Origin: Megalobrama amblycephala
Taxonomy: Eukaryota > Chordata > Actinopteri > Cypriniformes > Xenocyprididae
Assembly (NCBI RefSeq): GCF_018812025.1
Contig: NC_063052.1
Location: forward strand, 18,621,414 to 18,685,413
Length of the DNA stretch: 64,000 nucleotides
Direction: 5' to 3'
This document shows, piece after piece, positions 1 to 64,000 of the stretch; the stretch's first letter is position 1; each line of letters opens with the position of its first letter. Made by a program: the position numbers and the translations under genes. A model generated the notes under the pieces. The model did not search any database. It was not told where the DNA came from and saw nothing but the letters and a program-made list of their open reading frames with translations.

Positions 1-264
1 TTCCACGTGCCTGTACATGTTCAGTGCTAACTGTTCCACACTTACGCTCCTGGATAAACCTACATTGGAATGATGTGATTTGTATTCGTGCATGTTGGTG
101 TTTTGGCACAACGATAGTCCTTTGCTGTAGGCCTGGACTGTTTGTCCGTGTGGAGGATTAAATTAGCAGCAGTTGTTTATCGTCCGTACCCAATCCATCT
201 GTCTGGCTCAGTAGAGCCGGCGCTATCTGTGCTATCATACTTCACTCCAACGCCCGACCTCTCA

Positions 265-294
265 AACACACACACACGTACACACACACACACA
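265..294. repeat. (AC)n microsatellite
   Basis: An AC tract interrupted once by GT, at the start of the window. Confidence 0.9.
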
Positions 295-659
295 GAGTGG
301 TCCACACCCCCTTCCTGCTTCCCTAACAGACAGTGAGACATTCCACCCGGTGTAACCTCCTCTGCCAAGAGCGCTTGGCTTTCCTCTATGCAGATTAGCC
401 ATGTGCTAATTGCAGTTATTTATTTATTTTTTCCCCTCCCTTTTTGGAGAGAGAGTGAGAGAGGAAGGAAATCAGCCATGGATGAGCGATTGATTGGTGG
501 AAGAGGATGGGTTGAGAGGTGAGCCAAATAGCATGAGTGTCTCTGAGCCATAAGATTATTTTAACAGAGAAGAGATTTCATGTCCAGTCACTTGAGAGAT
601 TTACAGACCCTAATGACAATATTTGAATTTGGGTATTAAAAAAGTCATCATGGAATCAA

Positions 660-1010
660 AATGTACCTGCATTCAAAAGTTTGAGGTCAGCAAGTTAAGA
701 AATTAATAACTTTTATAGACATTTATAATGTTAGAAAAAAATTCTATTTTGAAAAACACCATTTTTTTTGAAATTATTAATCAAAGAATCCTGTAAAACT
801 ATATGATTCTCAAACTTTTTTTCAACATCAGCAAATCAGCAAATCAGCATATTAGAATGATTTCTGAAGGATCATGTGACAGTGAAGGCTGGAGTAATTA
901 TGTGGAACATTCAGCTTTGCCATCACAGGAATACATTACATGTTTAAATGTTTTCAAATAGTAAATGGTTATTTTAAATTGTAATAATATTTTTCAAAAC
1001 CACTTTTTTT
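660..1010 (+). repeat. Dispersed cyprinid-type interspersed repeat
   Basis: The segment around 855-985 (TGATTTCTGAAGGATCATGT and on to TTAAATTGTAATAATATTT) is a sequence I know as extremely abundant in cyprinid genomes, probably a SINE or LINE tail. I do not assert a family name. Confidence 0.6.
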
Positions 1011-1560
1011 TTTTTCTTTTTTTTTGTTAATCAAAAAAACAAAAACAAAAAAACTTACCCGACCCGGTGTGCTTTATTTATTTTTCTCTTTCCCAAAGAC
1101 TTTCCTTTCTGGCTGTCTGGCTGATGTCACCCATGTCACACAAGCTATTTAACATTAACCTTTGATATGTCCTGCTGCCTTAACTTGATTCAGTAGGAAA
1201 CAGGTAAACACAAGAAAAGACAACTGCACTCGTCAAGCTGTTTTGTGGTGACTAATCTGCACAGTGACTTAATGCTGAACATAAGTAATTTTTGAATTAA
1301 GACATTTCAATCATCAATATTTATCAAAAAGTTTTTTTCAATGTGCAAATAAAATACTTATTTTCTAGTCAGTTGCTGATAAATAATTCCTTTCCTGCAT
1401 TTATTTCTCAAATATCCTGTTTCGAATGTTTCAGGTTTATTTCAGTTTCTGTATGGTCTTGTTTTCAAGAACAGCCAGGGGTGTTTCAAGAGAAAATCCC
1501 ATGACTGGCTCCTTGTTTTTGTTGCTATTAACTAGTATCATTCATTTAAAAAATTGAAAG

Positions 1561-1655
1561 GGGAAACTCTCGCCCTCAGTGAGTAATGCTGCAGCGGGAA
1601 ATCCTTGAATTCCCCTCAGGGATCAATAAAGTACGTCTGTCTATTTAAAAATAAG
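1561..1655 (+). repeat. LINE-like 3' tail
   Basis: TTGAATTCCCCTCAGGGATC followed by AATAAAGTACGTCTGTCTAT resembles the 3' end shared by fish L2-type LINEs and partner SINEs, which end in a short TCTA-type repeat. Only the tail is present, as is usual for a 5'-truncated insertion. Confidence 0.5.
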
Positions 1656-2249
1656 AGACTGCGAGATATGGTTCTGCTTATCTTTGACCTTGCCTGAGGA
1701 TGAATTAAAAGCACTTCATTTCTGAACAACTGTCATTCTCTCTTGCCGTCACATCCAACCCTCATTCGCACACTTAAGGGAGCCCTGGGGTAATTCATAT
1801 ACATAATACTGTGTGAAAGCAACCTCAGCATTTTTCAGACTGGATGCGGGTATGTGCCCACTACTGCGTGTTTACCACTGTCTATGGCAGAAAGAGCATT
1901 TTTGTCTTTTGGCCTGCTGTCTTTATTTGTGAGCCATTCCTTTAGGCAACATACAAAAATGAATTTATTGTTCACATAATAGTTTTCACTGACTGGATAT
2001 GTACTGCTTTAATGCAGGGACATTAAATCTCACTTATTCTAACAATGTAAAATCCCAAGAATACAAATGAAGATGGCAACTTGAGGTCAGAGATTTGCTC
2101 AGATCTTTGTTCAAACATATTTCTTCTCCTTTATCTACTTCCATTACCTTTTTGGTCAAGGGGCTCATTGATCTCAGCCATAACCTTGTCTGGACCGCTT
2201 TATCACGGCATGAAGATGCCATCTTCCATTCTTATACAAGTAAACACAG

Positions 2250-3720
2250 GGCTCTACGGTGTGACCATTTCGCTCGCGCTTGCGAGTAAAAATAACTGTG
2301 TGCGAGTGTGAAAAAATATTTAGGTGCACCGGTGCGAGTGACCAGATCGATTTTCATTCATAATATGTAATACAATCGGAATAAAAACTCCCAAAATGCA
2401 TCTACACTGAACAACAGTTGTGTTTCGTATTGCAATCGGCTGCTTTTCGTGCCTTCATTCAAAGACTTTGCTTCTGTCAGCAGAGCAGAGCAAGTGCAAA
2501 ACATGCGCACGACGGACTAAACTTCAAAGATTGTTTACAAGGTGAAACGGGTGATGCGCAGTTACCAGAAAGTCTCATGATGCTGATTTTTCAGCCAAAT
2601 TAACTGGAAATACTACATTTGGATTATCATAAGCAAGGTCGTAAATGAATGGGGGTTGGGGTAAAAATACCTACAAAAATTAATAAAAAAAAAAAAAAAC
2701 ATGCACCGTTATGAATGCCCACGCTCACATTACTTTCGCTTTTGAAGTAGCGGCAATTGCTTGAATGGTGGGTGGATTCATTACTATTCTTAATGAAAAC
2801 ACAACAAAACAGTACATGACAAACTCGCTTAAATATGCACTTTTACATTTCGCTGTGCAACCAAATCTTCACCCATCATCTTATAATTCAGGAAAGTGAG
2901 GCGAAAGGGGAGAAATAAGGTGAAATCTGACGCCTGCTGATTTGTGTTGCGACTCTCGTTCAGATCACTGAATTGAGCAGACGCGTTCAGTTTTTAACTG
3001 TAGTGTCTGTTCACTAACTAAATGATTTTAATTACTATAAAAAATCAAAACGACGGTGGGGCTGGTGCTGCGGTCACGGTGGGCAAGTGATGTAACTGGT
3101 GTTGCGGCTGAACGCCGGTAACGCTGTTGCTCTTATTGAAGTCCAATGAACAAGTTGATATTAAGCGACTTAACATTTTAGCCACAATACTGTCAGTTTT
3201 GCTTTCTGCATTTTGAACGACTGAATGAATGACTCGCACATTAAGATTTACCGCCACCTACTGGCAGTTTTTTTTTTTCATATTTACACATTACGTAGAC
3301 TTTTTTTTCGAAGTTTTTTTTTTTTATTTTTATTTTTTTATACTTATTTCTAAATTTAAAAAAAATTATATTTAAAAACATTAATACAACATTATTTACC
3401 CATGAGCTGCATTAAGCAGTCTATGTAAATATCTAAATACTACTTCAGATGGAGCTTCTGTGCCACTTCTGCAGTGCAAAGATGAATTTTTTTTTTATTT
3501 TCTTTTGACTGGTAACAGTCTGATTGGGACTTATTGTTCTAAATAAAATTATTGTATAACATTTAAAAACAAATTTTCTATTTTAATTTAAGAAATTGAC
3601 AAAAATTGATGCATACATTTAATAAGATTGAAAAAATTAATGGTAAAAATGCCCCTGGAAATGAATTTAAAGGGGCAAATATTGCCCTGTAACGGTTTGT
3701 AGCCCGCTGGACTTGCCCTT
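2250..3720 (+). repeat. Probable degraded interspersed repeat
   Basis: From GGGCTCTACGGTGTGACCAT (2252) the sequence becomes GC-richer with CG dinucleotides, unlike flanking intron. A fragment near 3670 (GGGGCAAATATTGCCCTG) is also repeat-like. No clean termini or duplication were found, so the boundaries are approximate. Confidence 0.35.
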
Positions 3721-4147
3721 CCATTAATCAACTGAGTAGTCTACATAAGAAGCATCCACTGCAGCCCATTGCTTGTTTATCTGAAATAACATTTAAAAAT
3801 ATCCTTTTTTTTCTGTTCCTGTTTCTTGCTCATATTGACAGAGGAAAAAAGTGTCCACTGTCCAGATTCACTTCAAGTAGTCTCAGGCAGGTCCAGTCTC
3901 CAGTGCTACTCTGGCGTCTAGAGAGCCTTATTACAAGCTGCTAGAAGAGCAGCGCCGATTGAAGATCTGCTGTGGTTGCAGCTGGGACCTGTTACCACTT
4001 TAACAATTATGCTCTGTGCCTTTAGTGGTCCTAGTGATCTTTGAAAAGTGGGAAAGCAAATGTGTTTGCTGCAAGAATGGAGTGGGTACTTTCATTTTTT
4101 TATTTTAATTAATAGTTCATGACAAATGACAGCTTTATTTACATTAC

Positions 4148-4232
4148 AGGGCTCGAAATTAACTTTTTTACTTGGTAGCACTTGGCAGCTAAAATTTTAA
4201 GAGCAGTACAACTAAAATGATGATCCTGAATT
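4148..4232 (+). repeat. Repeat fragment, copy 1 of the CTTGGTAGCACTT family
   Basis: Shares the start GGG-TNGAAA, the block TACTTGGTAGCACTT and a tail with AGCA..ACAACTA with 50437-50512 in intron 12. A small ancient fragment. Confidence 0.5.
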
Positions 4233-4550
4233 CTTTGCCTGGCATTTCTTGTGCTCTCCCCGTGTTTAATTAAGCTCTCGTGCTTAATGTGTGGATTAGT
4301 GATGAGGTTATATCCTTAACTAAAAATATACAGAAATTATTCTAAGAAAAGTGTTTTCCAACATTATGTTGGGAATATTAAAGTTTTTTCATCAGGCACT
4401 AATTTGAAGACTCATTAAGCTATGCAGTTGTTGGGTCCACTTGTTTAAGCAGCAATGAAGACAGAACTGATCTGAGAGAAATTTTAAAAAGGAGAATTAA
4501 AAACAAAAGAAAAGAAAAGGAAAGAAAAAACACAATGTCGGAGTGTTTTA

Positions 4551-4917
4551 GGCTGGCCACATAATTGAAGATTTGCACTCCCCAACGATCTTGGGGGTGT
4601 GCCTAATTGCAGCCAACTTTTTGTCCAAAAAGTCCTCATTTGTGTGGTGTCATTACGATTATTTTACTACTCCTGATTGCGTCAGAGCCTCCACGATCCC
4701 ACATCGTAAATATCAAACGTGTACTCCTGATCGGGCTGCCTCTGACGTGATACCCGTCCTTCTATAACTGAAACTTTGCAGCCACAAACTTGCCACGAAA
4801 GTGGAGTATTAAGAAAGAATGCTAAAATGCTACAATGCTAAAAATCGGTTGAAACTGTCGTCATGTCTGTGGTCTTGGTTTAAGATTTGAAAATCGTCTA
4901 GTGTGTCCCAGGCCTCA
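4551..4917. repeat. Possible fold-back repeat
   Basis: The left edge (AGGCTGGCCACATAATTGAA) and the reverse complement of the right edge (AGGCCTGGGACACACTAGAC) are loosely similar, and GAAGATTTG/CAAATCTTAA pair inside. Weak support only. Confidence 0.3.
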
Positions 4918-6761
4918 GTGAAGTAGTTAACCAGGACGAATCAAGTGCTGGGTATGTGATATGTGACGGTGTTCTTTTCATCTCTACATTTTGCGTGTCA
5001 CGTGAAAATGGAGCGCAGTGAAAGGGAGTGATTGACGGCTAATATTAACCAACCTGAAATCTGCTTTAAAGTTTAGAATGTAAAGATGGTTTAATTGGTT
5101 ATTGATAGAATGATGGACCTGTATCAGCTCACTGCAGGCACATACTGTTCATTAATGAGCGACGTTTTGTAGTGAAATGAAAACGGGTCACACCTCAATT
5201 ATTAACACAAGTGAGAAAAGCTCTGATTTGGGAAATTTACCACTTCAAGTGTGTTACCATGCAAGATAATGTAATTTCAAATAGAGGGAAAAAGTGTTCA
5301 GAATAAATAATCAGTTGGTCAATATCACAGACCGATCATGCATAACTGAGAGAGGCAGAAATTAATTGTGCAGCCCGACTCACTTGCAGCGTTGTCAGCT
5401 TTGCTCATGTATAAAGGCCGTGACACACCAGGTTGGCCATCAGGCAATGTGTGGTCATCTGTGAGCGTCAGTTGGCCTCACTTCGGCAGCAGTTTGACCG
5501 ATTCAGCATGTTGAATCTGCGCTGTGGCTGTCAGTGAGAGAGTTTGCTCTGAACTGCTCTTCAGTTTAACGAGAAAGTCATTGCATGAGAATAAAAGCGA
5601 AAGTGATGAAAGTTAGCAAAGTAGTGAAGACGGCACAGACAGAAGGCTGTTCTAATTTTATGTAATCTTACCATAGCATTCCAATTCACAAAAATTTTAT
5701 ATCAAGCTGCCAGGAATGTAGAAAGTGATTTGATACTCAAAATGGTAAGCAAGTGCTGGTTTAAGGTTTATATATCTGCAGTCCTAGTTTGTTTCCCTTT
5801 TTGAATGACTAACATATGATACTTACTGCAGAAGCATAATGCACATGCTAGTTGGCCGTTGTCTGTAGTCTTTGTGGTGTGTTTAAGTGCAGTTTTTTTT
5901 CTTTTTTTGGGCCCAGACGCAGCCGACGCAAAGCGACAACCCGGTCGACTTTTGCCGCTGCTAGTTCTTTGACGTATGCTTGTGTCATGGCCTTCACATG
6001 AACAATGTAGTTTGGTTCTTTCTGATTTGGGTGATTTGGATTATTCAGTTCAAGTCTCATAAAACTATTTGAGAACACTTGAGAGCAGGTGCTGTCTTTT
6101 TACAAGTAGAAAAAAATACAGGCAGTTCATCTCCAATTTCAGTTCCTGCCTTGAAGTGGAAGGGTCCCGGTCATCTTTTCCTAATTCCCAAGCACCGTAT
6201 TCTTGTAGTCCCAGAGACTTTTTTTCCAATCTCTGTCTGTCCTGTGAGCTAATGTTCGGGTCACCCTCCAGTCATCATACACATTTGTTTCCTCTTGTCT
6301 GTTTTCAAAGGGAAGTTCAGTGTTCATCCAGTCTCCAGCCGCTGGCACTCAGCATAGCCTGGCAGATAGAACCGCTGCTTTCATTTTCTCATTCATTCAG
6401 CGCCAATTTCCCCTCCCTTCACTGGCACTGTTTTTGAAGCATACAGCATCTATTTTTGATTTTGGGTGGTGTGCCTTCGCTATGCTCTGGCTAATACTGT
6501 TGTGACATTGTGATTGTTTTCATTCTTAACAGTGGAAACAAGCCTCTCTTGGTATTGATCACCATTGACTTCATCTTAACCAGAGATGCTTAAGTGAATG
6601 CTTTCAGAAAATTAATGATCCAAATGCTTGGCGTGCAGCTGGATCAATGCTGTAAGGAAGCTGAATCGTACCACAATAATTTCATCTCCTGTATGGCACT
6701 AGCTGATTTTGAACTGTGCAGCTGAATTATTAGCACTTACCTTTTATTTTTATTTTTTCAG

Positions 6762-60745
<53,984 letters not shown>

Positions 60746-61056
60746 CAGCCGTGGGGGTGATCATGTTTTTCCCCACTCGTTTTTTTAATGTGTGTGTGTC
60801 TGCGTGAGTGGAGAAAATTTAACAGCGAAACTGACTGACTGTATGTTAATTTTTTTTAATTTATGCAAAATCACCTCAGATTCCACTGTCTATCCTGTCT
60901 ACCCTTGCTTTGCTCTCAAGGAAGGATATACCATTAAGTCGCGATCGATTTAACATGTATGATAAGAATTAAACTAACAAGGATGTGCCGATCGAGATCC
61001 TCACCTGCAAGAGTGCGCTGCCCTTTGGACTTTTTTTTTTTTTTTTTGTAAGGAAA

Positions 61057-61062
61057 AATAAA
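61057..61062 (+). promoter_or_regulatory. arid1a: Possible proximal poly(A) signal AATAAA
   Basis: AATAAA about 310 bp after the stop codon, just downstream of a T-run. No clear GT-rich element follows closely, so use is uncertain; it would give a short 3' UTR lacking most of the conserved end. Confidence 0.35.
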
Positions 61063-61608
61063 ATTACAAAAAAGACACAAAAAACAAAACTGTAACCAAA
61101 GTTGCTGTCACGTTTACAGTGAGTTTGGGGAAAAATTGTGCCCATATTTACCTTCCGGGTGAGGATGGGCATGAAGACGACCATAATCTGGTTCTTGGAG
61201 GCTAAATGGACTTGCAGACTCTGGTGTGTGGTATAAATTGCTGTAACTTTGATTAAATATATACTTAGCCCTAAAGGAACCAGGTCGTTGGCTGTGAACA
61301 GAAATGTAAATGGGAGGCCTGTGCAGTAGATTGTAGGACTTTTTTCTGTACTGTACACCTTAAAACTGTAAACATACTGTAACAATACTGTTTCACACTG
61401 AGATAATGCTGGCTTGGCAGCAAAAAAACTGTAGTTTTTAAAAATGATTTTAGTTCATGTTGAGAGAGGAAAAAATGGCTTTCCCCCCAAAGTAACGTGA
61501 ACCTACAACACCCCGACCTCTTCTTTGTCCCTCGATTGTATGACTTGACCCTTAAAGAAATCACCTCTTAGGACTGGTCTTGAGCTCTAGATGCAGTCCA
61601 GGCTGCAG

Positions 61609-61616
61609 TGTATATA
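61609..61616 (+). promoter_or_regulatory. Pumilio-type site TGTATATA in 3' UTR
   Basis: An exact match to the PUF consensus UGUANAUA in the distal half of the 3' UTR. An 8-mer can occur by chance, so function is inference. Confidence 0.4.
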
Positions 61617-62106
61617 ATGATGTTGTAAATTACACTTGCTCTTTTTTTCTTTCTCTCTCATCTTATGGCGCTCTTCACCGTTTTTAATCTTTGACGAATT
61701 AAAGGTTTCACTCAACAGATCTCTCATTGCGCATTGCCATGTGTTTATTTACCACCTTTCTCTCCTTACATCTCTGGTTGTAGGGATGCAATCTTTTGCC
61801 CTTGCGATCCCATACACATAACATTTCAATTCTTTTTGTTAAAGCTGTAGAGGCATATATCAAACCAGACAAGTCCATTAACTCCAACCGATTTCATCAT
61901 CATTCACCGGAACAAAGATACAATAAACAAGTTTTTCCCCTCTTTCCCAGCGGTTTCCTTAGTCGATTCCAGTGCTATGGATTCATATTTGTATTTCAGA
62001 TGATGTAGCTAAAATCTTGTTGTAAATTCCTTTTTCCCCCTTTTTGGCTTAATGAATATCATTTATTCCGTATGAAATCTTTATACTATATGTTCCACGT
62101 GTTAAG

Positions 62107-62112
62107 AATAAA
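62107..62112 (+). promoter_or_regulatory. arid1a: Distal poly(A) signal AATAAA
   Basis: A canonical AATAAA, followed at 62118-62123 by ATTAAA and, from about 62137, by a TG/T-rich stretch suited to CstF binding. Cleavage is expected near 62125-62135. Confidence 0.8.
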
Positions 62113-63380
62113 TGTACATTAAATCTTGGTAAAACGCTTGTGATTGGTTTATTTATATCAATTTTTATCAGTTTCGCAGTTGGAGTTTATGAATTTATAA
62201 GCTGTATGGACTGCATTTGTTGCATTGTTGATCACAGATTCCTCCGTAAACAAAAAAAAAAAAAAAAATTGTGGCTGGAACCAAGGAAGTTATAATGGAA
62301 GTAAATGGTATATGCTCAAATGCCAGTGTTTGGCAAGTATAGCCAGAAGACTTAAATGTTACACATGTTCAATTGTTGATACAGTCTTACAAACTGCATG
62401 TGCAAAGTTGCTGTCCATTAATTCCACGTGTCATGTCATGACTCTGACTCTGTAAACACTTTAATTTTCATATGCATAAGGATACTTGAAAGGTCAAAAT
62501 CCTAATATGTATTGCATAGTTGACAGTGACACAACTAAAGTTTGTTCACCTAGATTAGTAGTGCTGCCACAAAAGTGATTTGGACAACTTCACAGCCAAA
62601 CTCATTTTTACTATTCAGGTAAGTGCTTGAAAACAAATATAAGACTCACATTTCTGCAGATAAACATTCAAAGTGAGTGTCCCATTTACTTCCTTTGCAA
62701 TTCTGTTATGAAACCTGTAAAAAATCATTTCTGTTATCCTCAGGTGCTGTTGATAAAGAGTATTAACACAACTGATTTGGCATCAATATGCATTCTTTAG
62801 CTGTCATGTATGTGGAGGCCTGACTCTACAGTTTCTGTACTGTAGTAGTATGGAAGATTGTATGAACTGCAAATTGCAAGTCCTGAGTTTTTTTTTTTTT
62901 TTTTTTTTTAATTCTTTTTCTCAGAATTAATGGTGTCCAACCCAAAGAAAACACCTAGGCTATTTGAAATGGAATAATTGCATACTGAAAAAATAAAGTC
63001 AGAAAAATTGCACCCAGTTCAGTTAAAATGTTTAGTACTGCAAAGATAGTATGCAATTCTGAATGTAGCTTTGCCTTTATCAGTAATGAGCACTTTAAAG
63101 CAATATATTTTATTGATCTCTCTCTCTCAGTATATTTTACATACAAACAGGAAGACCGAATGATAACGATAAAATTGTGGTAGATGCATAAATGAAGAAC
63201 TAGTTTTTGAAGTTGTACTTTATACGTATTTTTATATCATGCTAGCAGTAGACACGTGGCTACATATCTAGGCTTAGAAATATCAGAGCACACAATGTTA
63301 ATCCCACAGCCCCATCTAGTGGTTACGTGCAGATTTTCTTTTATTTCTCTTTTTTCCCATCTTCCCAGTACTTAGAAACT

Positions 63381-63490
63381 GGGGCGCGTTTCCCGAAGCG
63401 AACTATGGTCGCAAGTTCGGTCGTTACCAATAGAGTTCAATGGGACTTACGACCATGGTTCACCAACGATGCTTTCGGGAAACGCACCCC
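63381..63490. mobile_element. Palindromic MITE (GGGGYGCGTTTCCCGAA)
   Basis: A 110-bp inverted repeat: GGGGCGCGTTTCCCGAAGC faces GCTTTCGGGAAACGCACCCC, and ACTATGGTCGCAAGTTC faces GGGACTTACGACCATGGTT. It forms nearly one hairpin. A type I know as widespread in fish; a relative is at 36680-36782. Confidence 0.75.
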
Positions 63491-63882
63491 TGATTAATAA
63501 ACGGCAGGGCAGGGATGAGTGCAATGGATGTTGTCTTTTTACAGACTGTCCGAAAGCTATGAAAAGAGAAGCAAATGAATCGCTGCAATTCGCAGAAACA
63601 ACTGGAATCCAGGCAGCGAAACGCGGATTTGCAGTTACCGTTTTGTGATATATGTTGGATTTGGGGGTAAATTTGTACCCGCTATATTGTATTGTGATTT
63701 AACATGTTGGGCTGAGCGATATGACGATATAAGTGATAATTCTCCAAGTGGTATGGATGTTTTGCCATTTAGTCCGTCTTGGGGGTGTGACAGCATACTG
63801 TTGTCATGTAGTAGCTGTTACTTTTCTCAGCGCTGGCCAAGGTGGGCTCGTGATTAGTGGATTTTTCTTTCTTCCTTTCGTT

Positions 63883-63905
63883 TTATTTTATTTTATTTTA
63901 TTTTA
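63883..63905. repeat. (TTTTA)n microsatellite
   Basis: Four to five TTTTA units downstream of the gene. Confidence 0.9.
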
Positions 63906-64000
63906 TGCATTCCAGGTGTATTTTTTTTTGGAATTACTATACATGTACCAGTCTCCAGCGTGACAAAACGTGTCCGGAGGTTTGAATCATAATCATATTG

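Larger units (their letters stand above)
1..6761 (+). other. arid1a intron 1, 3' part
   Basis: Non-coding sequence ahead of the first recognisable exon. It ends in a polypyrimidine tract and CAG at 6759-6761. It contains an AC microsatellite (265-294), a dispersed repeat (660-1010), a LINE-like 3' tail (1561-1655) and repeat-like stretches around 2250-3720, 4148-4230, 4551-4917 and 5420-5940. I see no exon in it: the ORFs present are short, low-complexity or inside repeats. The rest (about 1660-2240 and 5940-6760) shows nothing I can name. Confidence 0.75.
60746..62130 (+). other. arid1a: arid1a 3' UTR
   Basis: Runs from the TGA to roughly 20 bp past the distal AATAAA. The 1.4-kb length is close to the mammalian 3' UTR, and the last stretch (CACGTGTTAAGAATAAATG, then TACATTAAATCTTGG) looks, from memory, like the mammalian end, suggesting deep conservation. 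It includes a T-run (61031-61047), a GT-rich start (60790-60815) and a UGUANAUA Pumilio-type site at 61609-61616. The ORFs here are non-coding. Confidence 0.85.
62131..64000. other. Intergenic DNA downstream of arid1a
   Basis: AT-rich DNA with an A-run (62253-62268), a T-run (62889-62909), a palindromic element (63381-63490) and a TTTTA microsatellite (63883-63905). ORFs up to 76 codons show no recognisable protein. I see no start of a neighbouring gene. Confidence 0.7.

Noticed and set aside
142..336. Possible arid1a exon 1 or alternative first exon in the first 6.7 kb
   Set aside because: No GC-rich Ala/Gly/Pro coding stretch like exon 1 is present; the ORFs here are microsatellite or repeat sequence. 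Exon 1 must be upstream.
6069..6437. A 122-codon ORF upstream of exon 2
   Set aside because: Cys/Ser/Phe-rich, no recognisable domain, no flanking splice signals in frame with exon 2; ordinary intron sequence.
63645..63963. Two overlapping ORFs near the end of the window as a possible neighbouring gene
   Set aside because: No recognisable protein, no splice or promoter context, and the second ends in a TTTTA microsatellite.

Overview
The window is vertebrate nuclear DNA. The transposon content (many hAT-like and PIF/Harbinger-like non-autonomous elements, fold-back MITEs, the 'ggttcacttaagaattaaaatttcctgataatttactcacc'-type repeat) and the long AT-rich introns point to a cyprinid (carp/zebrafish-type) teleost. 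That assignment is inference from repeat style, not from a search.

There is one recognisable protein-coding gene, on the + strand: arid1a, encoding the ARID-domain (BAF250a) subunit of the SWI/SNF (BAF) chromatin remodeller. The large GC-rich first exon with the start codon lies upstream of the window. The window holds 19 coding exons (numbered 2-20 by analogy with mammalian ARID1A). They join without a frame break into 1,955 codons plus a TGA stop at 60743-60745. All introns are GT-AG, and the phases are mutually consistent across every junction. A 3' UTR of about 1.4 kb follows, ending at an AATAAA at 62107-62112.

Layout: 1-6761 end of intron 1; 6762-12364 exons 2-4 (low-complexity Gln/Pro/Gly region); 12365-36062 a 23.7-kb intron 4 full of transposons; 36063-39488 exons 5-8; 39489-46795 intron 8 with several transposons; 46796-48194 exons 9-12, including the ARID DNA-binding domain in exons 11-12; 48195-55924 intron 12, repeat-rich with a (TA)n tract of about 100 bp; 55925-58742 compact exons 13-19; 58835-60745 the 1.9-kb terminal coding exon with an acidic tract and the BAF250 C-terminal domain; 60746-~62130 3' UTR; then intergenic DNA with a small palindromic element.

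The introns are the most structured non-coding part. At least eight DNA transposon insertions have recognisable termini with a target-site duplication or a good match to one (8 bp for hAT-like, TAA for Harbinger-like). One site has elements nested three deep, one intron (intron 7) is about 90% a single element, and a ~122-bp segment is almost identical in introns 8 and 12, the intron 8 copy lying inside a hAT element. I found no RNA gene, CRISPR array, prokaryotic-type operon or second host protein gene.
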